Shown here: positions 7,177-14,610 of the stretch, piece after piece | Numbering within the stretch: the stretch's first letter is position 1 | Layout of the letters: each line of letters starts with the position of its first letter | Origin: Actinomadura rupiterrae | GTDB lineage: Bacteria > Actinomycetota > Actinomycetes > Streptosporangiales > Streptosporangiaceae | DNA: 64,000 nucleotides | Reading direction: 5' to 3' | NCBI RefSeq assembly: GCF_024172125.1 | Contig: NZ_JAMZEA010000009.1 | Span: 310,001 to 374,000, forward strand | Program-made: the position numbers and the translations under genes | Notes under the pieces: model-generated | Seen by the model: the letters and a program-made list of their open reading frames with translations, nothing else | The model's database searches: none | What the model was told of the DNA's origin: nothing

Positions 7177-8610
7177 CTATGGCCGTGATGGACGGCGTAG
7201 GAGGAAGACCAGAACGGTCGCGATCGCGGCTGCCGCACACGTGGCCAGCGAGGCGGTTGCCAAGGCGTGCGCGGCGGAGTGCGGACGGCCGGGATGGAAG
7301 GTGCTGAAGAAGACCGCGCCGATGACGGCGACGCCCAGCGCGCCTCCGATCTGCTGGGCCGTCGAGAGGGCTCCCGATGCCACGCCCGCGTCGTCCGGGG
7401 AGATGCGCCTCAGGACGCTGTTGAGGGACGGGGTGATGACCAGCCCGCCGCCCGCGCTCTGGAGCACGAGGGTCGGGATGACCACGGCGGGCGTGAAGGG
7501 CGCGCCGCTGAGCAGGAGGGCGGCCGTGGAGGCGTAGCCGAGGGTGAGGATGATCGCGCCTATCTCCATCACCCGGTTTCCATGGACGGGCACCAGCCGG
7601 CCCGCCAGCAAGCTGAACGAGAAGAAGGCTACCGCGGACGGCGTGTAGACCAGTCCCGCTCCCAGTGCCGACATCCCGCGTCCGGCCTGGAGCGAGACCG
7701 ACAGGACGAGGTAATAGGACGTCACCACCGTGTAGAGCAGCAGGACCAACACGAGCCCGACCGAGAACGAGCGCGTTCGGAACAGCGCGATCCGGACCAA
7801 AGGCTCGCCGCCGCGCGCGGCGATCCGCCGTTCGAGGACGGCGAAGGCGGCGAAGGCCGGCACGCTCGCGGCGAGGCACGCCCAAACCCAGACCGGCCAG
7901 CCTTCCTGGCGTCCCTGGATCAGCGGGAACGCCACCAGCGCGAGGGCGATGCTCAGGACGACCACGCCCAGCAGGTCGAGGCGGCGCGCACGCGGCGCCG
8001 TGGACTCCGGGAGCCACCGGGCCGCCAGCCCGATCGTGGCCAGGCCGATCGGCACGTTGATCCAGAACACCGACCGCCAGCCCGAGCCGAACAGGTCGGA
8101 TCCGATCAGGACTCCCCCGACGAGCTGGCCCGCGACGGCGGCGAGGCCCATCACCATGCCGAGCACGCCGAACGCGCGGTGCCGGTCCCGGGCCGGGACG
8201 AGGACGGTCAGGAAGGCGTAGACCTGCGGCAGCATCATCGCCGCCCCGAGACCCTGGACGAGCCGCGCCGCGATGAGCGTGGCGGCGTCGCCGGCCATCG
8301 CGCACACCACCGAGGACGCGGTGAAGGCGGCCATGCCGAGGAGGAGGACGCGGCGCCGTCCGTGCAGGTCGCCGAGGCGTCCGCCGGTGATGAGCAGCAC
8401 GGCGTAGGTGAGCTGGTATCCGGCGAGGACCCATTGGAGCGAGCCTTCGCCGATGTGCAGGTCGGCCTGGATCGAGGGTCCGGCGACGATGACGATGAAC
8501 GAGTCGAGGATCGCCATGAACGCGCCGGTCAGCACGACGGCGACGGCACGCCACGGTGTCGTTTCCGTGGTCTTGCCTGCGGACGCCTCGGAGGCCGTCT
8601 TGATGGTCAC
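7177..8610 (-). CDS. DHA2-family (14-TM) MFS drug exporter
   Basis: The protein has about 14 hydrophobic segments. Motif C-like and motif A-like sequences are typical of the EmrB/QacA group: MAILDSFIVIVAGPSIQADL in TM1, GRLGDLHGRRRV after TM2 and RLVQGLGAAMMLPQ in TM4. It should export a toxic or self-made compound by proton antiport. I take the GTG at 8610 (VTIKTASEAS) as the start, giving 477 residues. An ATG at 8706 is in frame, but its extra 32 residues are Arg/Pro-rich and overlap the promoter and operator. A 19-codon leader ORF ends on this GTG as GTGA, suggesting coupled translation. A TetR-type operator sits inside the predicted promoter, so expression is probably ligand-induced. No tetR gene is visible beside it. 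Confidence 0.9.
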   Translation of the reverse strand: MTIKTASEASAGKTTETTPWRAVAVVLTGAFMAILDSFIVIVAGPSIQADLHIGEGSLQWVLAGYQLTYAVLLITGGRLGDLHGRRRVLLLGMAAFTASSVVCAMAGDAATLIAARLVQGLGAAMMLPQVYAFLTVLVPARDRHRAFGVLGMVMGLAAVAGQLVGGVLIGSDLFGSGWRSVFWINVPIGLATIGLAARWLPESTAPRARRLDLLGVVVLSIALALVAFPLIQGRQEGWPVWVWACLAASVPAFAAFAVLERRIAARGGEPLVRIALFRTRSFSVGLVLVLLLYTVVTSYYLVLSVSLQAGRGMSALGAGLVYTPSAVAFFSFSLLAGRLVPVHGNRVMEIGAIILTLGYASTAALLLSGAPFTPAVVIPTLVLQSAGGGLVITPSLNSVLRRISPDDAGVASGALSTAQQIGGALGVAVIGAVFFSTFHPGRPHSAAHALATASLATCAAAAIATVLVFLLRRPSRP

Positions 8611-8666
8611 CGGCGCGCCCCGCCGTCCAAGACGCGCGCCAGGCCCTTGACGATCTCGGTGGCCAT
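8607..8666 (-). CDS. 19-residue leader peptide or remnant of a TetR regulator
   Basis: An ATG-started reading frame encodes MATEIVKGLARVLDGGARR and ends with a TGA that overlaps the GTG start of the DHA2 exporter. The amphipathic helix pattern resembles the last helix of TetR-family regulators, and the upstream operator is of TetR type. Two readings are possible. It may be a leader whose translation feeds ribosomes to the exporter. Alternatively it may be the tail of a tetR gene whose body has been deleted, leaving the promoter and exporter joined. No good Shine-Dalgarno lies before the ATG, which weakens the leader view. Confidence 0.35.
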   Translation of the reverse strand: MATEIVKGLARVLDGGARR

Positions 8667-8701
8667 GACCGCGGGGGAAGGTCGGGGTTCTCACGGGACA
8701 A

Positions 8702-8731
8702 AACATACGATCGTTCGTACTTTTTTAGCAA
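8702..8731 (-). promoter_or_regulatory. Promoter with TetR-type operator for the DHA2 exporter
   Basis: On the minus strand TTGCTA and TATGTT are separated by 18 bp and fit sigma-70-like -35 and -10 boxes. The spacer and -10 region contain TACGA-TCGT-TCGTA (8706-8719), an inverted repeat of the kind bound by TetR/AcrR-family repressors. Binding would block RNA polymerase. The repressor gene is not in the window. Confidence 0.55.
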
Positions 8732-8766
8732 CCTGCGTGGGCCAAGGGATTTCTTGTGCGGCGCGG

Positions 8767-9900
8767 TCAGCCGTAGACGGCGACGCCGTTCGCGACGGAC
8801 CGCTCCCGCCCGTCGGACGGCCTGTTGCGGACGGTCGCGGCGGGCTCGCCCGGCATGCGGACGGCCACGGTGGACGACCCGCCTCCGTCCAGCATCAGCG
8901 CGTCGCGTGCTCCGAGCCGGAGCAGCAGCGCCGCCAACTCAGCGGGGGTCTCGCCTGAGCCGGTCTCGTTGCGTCCGTCCAGGACCACCAGGTACATGCG
9001 GCGCCCGCCGGGGCCGATGCCGATGGCGGTGCGAGGGCTGCGCGAACGCGCGTCCAGACCCGGCACGGGCGCACCGCCACGAACCAGCGGCAGGCCGCCG
9101 AGCGCGTAGCGGAACCGGGTGCGACCCGTCAGCTTCGCGGAGATCCGCACTTTCTGACCGGGACGGAGCGCTTGCAGTTTCACCGCGCCCCCTTCGCGTC
9201 CGAGCAGCAGGCTCACGCCGCGTGCGACCGGCCCGCCGGAGTCGTTCGTGCCCACCACCTTGCCGCCCTGGACGACCACGGCAGCCGTCTGGAGCGTGCA
9301 AGGCGCGTTGCGGTACACGTCGGTGCCGCAGAACGCGCGGGCGCGCGAGGACGGCCCCCACGCGGACGTGTACAGACCGACTCCACCGACCGGCAGCGCG
9401 TACTGGTTGAGGCCGCCTAGGCGGATCGTCTGCCTGCCTACGCGGACCGTCCCGGTCAGCGTGAGGCGTCCGATCCGTCCGGTGCCGCGCCGGTCGACAC
9501 CGATCACCGTGCCGGACGTCCCGGGCGGCGCGGTAGGGCCGAACCGCTGCCCGTCCGGGACGGCGGCGCGGAGCGCGCGCCCGCCGGACACCTCCGGACC
9601 GTCCGGCGCGAACGTCGCGGGCACGCCGGGATGGGCGCTCTCGGAGATGTCGAAGAAGTCGCCGTTGACCCCGGCGACGGCGTGCGCCGCGTTCACCATG
9701 TCCGAAACGCGCGCTCGGGGATGACCGGCGGCAGGTCGCAGCAGCCCGGTCCGCGCCCGCTTCAGGTCGATCTCCACCAGCGTCCCGAGGATCCGCCCGT
9801 CCTGGACGTTCCGCAGGACGACACCAGGAGCGACCCGCTGGACGGCAGCGGCCGGAGGGGCGGGCACGAGGGCCAGCGCGAGCGTGATCCGGATCAGCAC
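8767..9900 (-). CDS. Secreted phosphodiester glycosidase-family (NAGPA-like) protein
   Basis: The 377-residue protein starts with a short signal peptide (LIRITLALALVPAPPAAA). The rest matches the NAGPA/DUF2233 fold: VNGDFFDISE near the N-terminus, the RTAIGIGPGGRRMYLVVLDG strand-turn, the ALMLDGGGSSTVAV signature and the closing RSVANGVAVY. Family members cleave phosphodiester-linked sugars, such as the mannose-6-phosphate uncovering enzyme and sporulation or cell-wall enzymes in bacteria. The protein is probably exported and acts on cell-wall or extracellular glycans, but the substrate is unknown. The start is a GTG with a weak Shine-Dalgarno. It is monocistronic as far as can be seen. Confidence 0.88.
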   Translation of the reverse strand: MLIRITLALALVPAPPAAAVQRVAPGVVLRNVQDGRILGTLVEIDLKRARTGLLRPAAGHPRARVSDMVNAAHAVAGVNGDFFDISESAHPGVPATFAPDGPEVSGGRALRAAVPDGQRFGPTAPPGTSGTVIGVDRRGTGRIGRLTLTGTVRVGRQTIRLGGLNQYALPVGGVGLYTSAWGPSSRARAFCGTDVYRNAPCTLQTAAVVVQGGKVVGTNDSGGPVARGVSLLLGREGGAVKLQALRPGQKVRISAKLTGRTRFRYALGGLPLVRGGAPVPGLDARSRSPRTAIGIGPGGRRMYLVVLDGRNETGSGETPAELAALLLRLGARDALMLDGGGSSTVAVRMPGEPAATVRNRPSDGRERSVANGVAVYG

Positions 9901-10109
9901 CCGCTCATGCTGGCGGAAGATCCTCCCCCGCGCCGCGAATCCGTCCGGTCTTGGCCGGAGGCTTGCCTTCCAGCCCGTCCCCGTTCGCCGTGGCGATGAA
10001 ATCCGGGGCCCGCAAGGGCCGCGCTCTCGATCGATCCGTAGTCGGTGTGAACCGAGCGTGACCGCGCTGCGTCGAAGCGCTGACCAGATCCCCAGCCAGG
10101 AGCTTTGCC

Positions 10110-10298
10110 TTGAGTCATCCCCTCGCCGCGTCCCTCGCCAACTCCCTGACCCGCCCCCGCAGGCACCGCATCGGGCATCACCACTACTACCACTCCCACG
10201 GCGGCGGCATGGGCTTGGGCCTCACCATCACGATCCTGGTCATCGTGGCGATCGTCATCGTGGTGCTGCTGATCCGAAGGGCCACCCGCGACATCTGA
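10110..10298 (+). CDS. Small His-rich single-span membrane protein
   Basis: The 62-residue product starts at TTG, with AGGAG eight bases upstream. The N-terminal half is basic and carries a His/Tyr/Gly-rich stretch (RHRIGHHHYYHSHGGG, about 19-34). A single membrane helix follows (LTITILVIVAIVIVVLLI) with an RRATRDI tail. The positive tail and His cluster suggest a small membrane protein with possible metal binding, but no family is recognised. The strong terminator just downstream supports it as a real transcription unit. The 209 bp between it and the divergent phosphodiester-glycosidase gene hold no other feature I can support. Confidence 0.6.
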   Translation: MSHPLAASLANSLTRPRRHRIGHHHYYHSHGGGMGLGLTITILVIVAIVIVVLLIRRATRDI

Positions 10299-10344
10299 TC
10301 CTTCAGGTGACCGCGGCGAATGGAGCAGTGAGCCCGGCGCCGGG

Positions 10345-10377
10345 CGGGAGGCGGGCGGACACGGGGCCCGCCTCCCG
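10345..10377. terminator. Bidirectional terminator hairpin
   Basis: Perfect 12-bp GC stem (CGGGAGGCGGGC with its complement) and a 9-base loop, between the converging small membrane protein and I36-like genes. Confidence 0.75.
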
Positions 10378-10388
10378 GGTGGTCCGCG

Positions 10389-10832
10389 TCAGCAGGTGTG
10401 GGTCCAGATATGGGCTGAACCCTGGTGGGCGGCGCCCGGTTCGTTCAGGCCGTTGACGAAGTCATCGCGTGGAAGGCAGATGGTGGGGGTGGACGGAGCG
10501 CCGCTGCCGCCGTTGCCGTACTTGTAGACGATGACGTGGTCGTAGTAGTCGGCGTTGCCGTGGTTGTACCAGGAGTTGTCGCGGTTGTTCGGGCCGCTGG
10601 CCCCGCCGTCGTTGAGCCACCAGTCGCGGTCGCTGCCGTACCAGCCCCAGACGTTGCCGCTGTAGCCGTTGTAGTCGTCGGAGACGCAGAAGTCGCCGCG
10701 CGGGCAGAGTTCGATGATTCCGCCGTAGCCCTTGTATTCGGCCGCGGCCGGGCCGGCCGACAGCAGGGTGGCGGCCGCTGTGGCCGCCGACATGGTCAGG
10801 GCGCCCAGCAGGGTGCGTCGTCGGGTGAGCAT
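10389..10832 (-). CDS. Secreted peptidase-inhibitor family I36-like protein
   Basis: The 147-residue product has a classic signal peptide: twin basic start MLTRRRTL, hydrophobic core, and AGPAAAEY cleavage region near residue 32. The mature part is rich in Gly, Tyr, Asn and Trp (GFCV-type ELCPRGDFCVSDDYNGYSG, then a WGWYGSDRDWW segment) with paired Cys residues, including the terminal Cys. This matches the small secreted I36 inhibitor/beta-gamma-crystallin-like proteins common in Streptomyces and relatives, some of which inhibit metalloproteases. Its target is unknown. The lipoprotein gene lies upstream on the same strand, ending only 16 bp before this start, so the two are probably co-transcribed. 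Confidence 0.8.
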   Translation of the reverse strand: MLTRRRTLLGALTMSAATAAATLLSAGPAAAEYKGYGGIIELCPRGDFCVSDDYNGYSGNVWGWYGSDRDWWLNDGGASGPNNRDNSWYNHGNADYYDHVIVYKYGNGGSGAPSTPTICLPRDDFVNGLNEPGAAHQGSAHIWTHTC

Positions 10833-10848
10833 GGGGCCTCCTTGAGGC

Positions 10849-11712
10849 TCAGGTGTGGTCGTTCAGGAGTGCCTGGGCGCGGGGCAGGGCCGCCGCTCGC
10901 AGGCGTTGCCGGGTTTGGAAGGAAGACTTCTCGTTGTCGGTGGCCGCGGTTCGGTACTCGCGGTCCAGAGCGGTCGCCGCTGCGCCGAAGCCGGTTGACT
11001 TCGCGCAGGTCGCTTCGGCTACCGCGAGGGTGGTTTCGCGCTCCTCCTCGGTTGACGGGTCGGACGACAGGTGGCCCAGCCGCGCTCGGATCTCCTCGGG
11101 CCCGGCGTAGGGGTGGTGGAGGGCCGCCATGCACCGCGACCATGCGGATCGGGCGGCCGTGTAGCGGGGGTCGTGGCGGACCTTCGGCTGGACCTCGGCG
11201 GAGATGTTGTCGATGATCGCTTCGGCGCGGAACCAGCCGTTCAGGTCGCGGTAGAGGCGGGTCTTGGCTCGGGCGGTGCAGCCGTCGGTGGTCCGGTGCA
11301 GGGTGACGCCGCTGGGCAGGCGGACGGACAGCACCCGGTCCGCACGTCCGCTTCCGTCCATGGCGAGGGTGTAGGCGCGCCGGCGGTCCGGGGGCAGGGC
11401 GGCGACGTAGCGGGTGTTCGGGTTCGCTGCGTGGGCTCGCATGATGCGCAGCTGGTCGGCCATGCCGTAACCGTGTGCGCGTGCCCATGCGACGTCGTCG
11501 ATGACGTACGGGAAGTCCTTGGGAGGGCTTTCCGCCGGCGGAGGGGGCGGCCAATACACGAAGCCCCGGGCATGCATGCAACCGGCGATCAACGCGTTCT
11601 CCGCGCGATCGAGGAGGGCCAGGTCGGCGGGGGTCGGTGACCGGTGCGGCGTGCCTGCCGAGCAGGCCGCAAGGGCCAGGGCCAGCAGCGGAGCCGACGG
11701 GTGGAGGCGCAT
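10849..11712 (-). CDS. Putative lipoprotein of unknown function
   Basis: From the ATG at 11712 the product (287 residues) begins MRLHPSAPLLALALAACSAG, a short lipoprotein signal with an LAAC lipobox, so it should be lipid-anchored outside the cytoplasmic membrane. An ATG 60 bases upstream is in frame but would bury the lipobox and overlap the palindromic operators. The mature part is hydrophilic and mostly helical, with three further Cys (GCMHARGF, CTARAK, CMAALHHPY). Its repeated W-x-x-C/R-W-S-x-C-M pattern is reminiscent of other actinobacterial hypothetical lipoproteins. No enzyme motif is visible. It sits upstream of the I36-like gene in the same transcription unit. Confidence 0.75.
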   Translation of the reverse strand: MRLHPSAPLLALALAACSAGTPHRSPTPADLALLDRAENALIAGCMHARGFVYWPPPPPAESPPKDFPYVIDDVAWARAHGYGMADQLRIMRAHAANPNTRYVAALPPDRRRAYTLAMDGSGRADRVLSVRLPSGVTLHRTTDGCTARAKTRLYRDLNGWFRAEAIIDNISAEVQPKVRHDPRYTAARSAWSRCMAALHHPYAGPEEIRARLGHLSSDPSTEEERETTLAVAEATCAKSTGFGAAATALDREYRTAATDNEKSSFQTRQRLRAAALPRAQALLNDHT

Positions 11713-11764
11713 GACCGGAGCTTCGGATCCTCCGGCCGAGGAGAACAAGCCCGGAACGACCTTG

Positions 11765-11797
11765 CGGGACATCCCGGCGGCATCCCGGGACGTCCCG
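11765..11797. promoter_or_regulatory. Tandem palindromic operators
   Basis: Two copies of the same palindrome, CGGGACATCCCG and CGGGACGTCCCG, start 21 bp apart, two turns of the helix. They lie between the divergent lipoprotein and HEAT/propeller genes. Same-face spacing suggests cooperative binding by a dimeric regulator acting on the lipoprotein promoter, the divergent gene, or both. Confidence 0.5.
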
Positions 11798-11958
11798 CTC
11801 GGCTACCTGCGGGGACGCGCCTTCCTGCGGGAACGTGGGGATGCCGTTGGCGAACGTCCTCGTGGCGGGATGCCGGCCATGAACCGCCGTGCGGGCTGAG
11901 CGGGGCGCGGAGTCGTCGGTTATGTTCTCGGGTCTCGGGCTTGGTCGGGGAGGTCCGG

Positions 11959-14454
11959 TTGTCCCACTTCACGACGGCGCGTACGCCGCGCGAAGATCTG
12001 TTCGTGACCTCCAGCGAAGCCAGGGCAGGGAAACGCGCGCAGCGATGGCTCGCACTGTCGGCGGACGGACGCGGATGGCGGTCGCGCCGGGCCGCACGCC
12101 GGCTGTTCGGGGCCGCCGCGCGCGGCGACGCGTCCGCGCGCGAGGCGGTCATCGCGATCGCGAGCGACAGCGCGCACAGCGCCCACGCCGAGGCCCTTGA
12201 CTTCGTCGGCGCTCGCCTGCGCGACCAGGATCCGGACGCTTCCGCGGCGCTCGCGCTGGCCTGGTCCCGGACGCGGCAACCCGGTCTTCGCGCCCGGGTC
12301 ATCGAGTTCGGCGCGATAGCGGACGGAAATCCCGCTCGCACCCAATCGCTCGCCCTGCTCGGACGCCTCGGCACGCACCTTCAACTGGACGACATCCCGC
12401 ACCTCCCGGCACTGCTCGACGACGAAGACGCCGACATCCGCGAAAACGCGGCCGCCTACTGCCTGGAGGCCGAGGGCGATCCTCTGGATGCGCTCTGGCG
12501 AGCGTCCGCAACGAACCCGGCACTGCGGACGATGCTGCTGCGCAACCCGGCACCGCCCCGGTCGCACACCCTGGACCAGCTATGGGACGAGTGGTTGCGC
12601 TCCCCCGGCGACGAGTTGTTCCGCACGCTGCGCAGGTGGGGGCGTCCGGCTGAGAGTGGCGACGACGCGCCGCTGACGCTCGTAGCGCTCGGCACGGCAC
12701 CGGACCTTCCGCTGACCCCTGGATACCGGACGGCCGTGGTCCGCGCGCTCGCCCGTCTGGAACATCCGCTGTCCGATATCGCCGAAAAACGGATCCTCGC
12801 CCTGCGCGACCAGGAGCTGTTCGACGAGGTCTGCGAAGCGGCGCTGACGGACGAGGGCCTCGCCTTCCTCTGCAAGCGGCATCGGCTCGCGCCCAAGGAC
12901 CCGGTGAAACGGGCCGCCTTCTTCCTGCTCACCGGTCAACGCGAGCAGTACCGCGCGATCGACCCGGACGGCAGCCTGTTGTCGCTGGCCTACGCGTCGG
13001 CGGTTCCCGAGCTGCGCCTGCCGCTCCAGCGGGCGATGCGCTCGGAAGGGCAGCTCGACTTGGTCAACGTGGTCGTCGGCGCCGACCGGCGCGGGCGGTT
13101 GCCGCGGCTGGCGAAGGAGGAGATCCGCCACCTCGCCGAGCAGCTCGCCGAGCGCGCCGAGTGGACCGCGCTGTGGACGCTCGTCCAGGACGTCTCGGTC
13201 GTCACGGGCGTGGAGCTGATCCGGCTGTTCGGCCAGTGGCGGCCTGACGGCAAGGACGGGCGCCGCCTGTTCGAGGCGTACCTGCGGCGCGAACCTGAGC
13301 GGCTCGCGAGCGCGGCGAAGGCGATGCGCGAGAACGGCTGGCCGCGGGCGGTGCGGCTGGCGACCGTCCGGTTCGGCTCCACACGCATCAACGACATGTC
13401 GTTCGCGCCGGACGGCCCGCTGCTGGCCGTCGCGGGCAGCGGACGCGCCGCCGGCGTCATCGACCTGGCGCAGGCGGGCCTGGTGGAGCGCTACACCGGG
13501 TTCGCCTCGTCGGTCGGGAGCGTCCTGCACGTCGGGGGCGGCCGGGTGATCGCCGCCGAGCGCACGAACGGTCCGGACCGTCCGTGCCGCATCGTGGAGT
13601 GCGCGGACGGCGGCCGCTCGGTCCTCGCCCAGGTGAACGGCTCGGTGACCTCGCTCGCCCTGACGGACGAGGCCGGGTCGTTCGCCGCCGCGACGCGATC
13701 GGGCCACCTGCTGACCGGGAGGCCGGGGGCGGACGAGATCGTCCGGCGTCCCGTCACGGCGTTCGGGCTGGACGAGGGCGACTGGGCACGCGCGATCGCC
13801 GCGCACCGGCCGTCCGGGCGGCTGGCGGTGCTCGGCCGGTCGCTGGTGCTGGCCGATCCGGCCGAGGGCTGGACGGCCCGGCAGAAGGCCCGCCGGGTGG
13901 CCGCGTGCGCCGCGTTCGCGTCCGCCGACGAGCTGGTCTGCGCCGACCAGTTCGGCCTGGTCACCCGGTTGCGCCGGGACGGTGGGCGGCTGGTCAAGGA
14001 GGCCGAGCTGAACGTGAACGGGATGGGGGGCGTCTGCACGGTCCCGGGAACCGGCGAGCTGGTCGCGGTCGCCCAGTTCGGCCACCTGCACTTCGCCGAC
14101 GCCGAGTCGATGCGGGAGCGCGAGACCGTCCGGAGCGAGGTGCTCCGGACCGCCACCACCGTCACCGTCGCCCCGAGCGGGCAGTTCCTGGCGGTCGGGA
14201 ACGCGCTCGGCGAAGCCGTCCTGTACGACCTGCGGGTGGGGTGGCTTCCGCGGCTCGCCGAGGAGCCGCTGGCCGCCGTGGAGCCCGGGCATCTGGGCGC
14301 GATCGCCGCCGCAGACGGCGTCCGGCGGAAGTCCGCGCAGGTCAAGGACTTGTTGAAGCTGATGCGGATCGCGATGGAGCACCGGTTCCGGTTCGACAAC
14401 GAGCTCGGGGACGCCGTCCCCCTGACCGCCCGGGACTTCGACATCAGCCTGTGA
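11959..14454 (+). CDS. HEAT-repeat plus beta-propeller protein of unknown function
   Basis: The TTG at 11959 is chosen because GGGGAGG lies five bases upstream; the frame is open further up, but that part looks non-coding. The 831-residue product has a helical N-terminal half with HEAT-like units (for example LPALLDDEDADIRENAAAYC, about residues 135-155). The C-terminal part, from about residue 470, has WD40-like beta-propeller blades (FAPDGPLLAVAGSGRA, ALTDEAGSFAAATRSG, VAPSGQFLAVGNALGEAV). Such proteins usually serve as scaffolds. There is no signal peptide or membrane segment, so it is cytoplasmic. No operon partner is visible, and the function is unknown. Confidence 0.8.
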   Translation: MSHFTTARTPREDLFVTSSEARAGKRAQRWLALSADGRGWRSRRAARRLFGAAARGDASAREAVIAIASDSAHSAHAEALDFVGARLRDQDPDASAALALAWSRTRQPGLRARVIEFGAIADGNPARTQSLALLGRLGTHLQLDDIPHLPALLDDEDADIRENAAAYCLEAEGDPLDALWRASATNPALRTMLLRNPAPPRSHTLDQLWDEWLRSPGDELFRTLRRWGRPAESGDDAPLTLVALGTAPDLPLTPGYRTAVVRALARLEHPLSDIAEKRILALRDQELFDEVCEAALTDEGLAFLCKRHRLAPKDPVKRAAFFLLTGQREQYRAIDPDGSLLSLAYASAVPELRLPLQRAMRSEGQLDLVNVVVGADRRGRLPRLAKEEIRHLAEQLAERAEWTALWTLVQDVSVVTGVELIRLFGQWRPDGKDGRRLFEAYLRREPERLASAAKAMRENGWPRAVRLATVRFGSTRINDMSFAPDGPLLAVAGSGRAAGVIDLAQAGLVERYTGFASSVGSVLHVGGGRVIAAERTNGPDRPCRIVECADGGRSVLAQVNGSVTSLALTDEAGSFAAATRSGHLLTGRPGADEIVRRPVTAFGLDEGDWARAIAAHRPSGRLAVLGRSLVLADPAEGWTARQKARRVAACAAFASADELVCADQFGLVTRLRRDGGRLVKEAELNVNGMGGVCTVPGTGELVAVAQFGHLHFADAESMRERETVRSEVLRTATTVTVAPSGQFLAVGNALGEAVLYDLRVGWLPRLAEEPLAAVEPGHLGAIAAADGVRRKSAQVKDLLKLMRIAMEHRFRFDNELGDAVPLTARDFDISL

Positions 14455-14475
14455 CGACGCGACTTCCCGGGCTCG

Positions 14476-14511
14476 TACATCTCAGGATGTAAGGGCGGCG
14501 GGAGCCTTACA
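14476..14511. promoter_or_regulatory. Overlapping palindromes upstream of the MMPL exporter
   Basis: TACATC-TCAG-GATGTA (14476-14491) is a perfect 16-bp palindrome. It overlaps a second inverted repeat, TGTAAGG-N10-CCTTACA (14488-14511). A further ATGTA follows a few bases on. The cluster lies about 100 bp before the MMPL start and looks like an operator region for a dimeric regulator. Confidence 0.45.
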
Positions 14512-14610
14512 GCGCAATATGTAGGCAGGGTGCAATCCTCGGCCCGACGCGGTGGCCGGAGGCGCCGGAACACGATGGACGCCTGAGCCGAGAGCTGAGG
14601 AGGCACCATC

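Noticed and set aside
10425..11216. Plus-strand frame opposite the I36-like and lipoprotein genes
   Set aside because: Val/Ala/Gly-rich shadow translation without motifs; the minus-strand genes have signal peptides and sensible composition.
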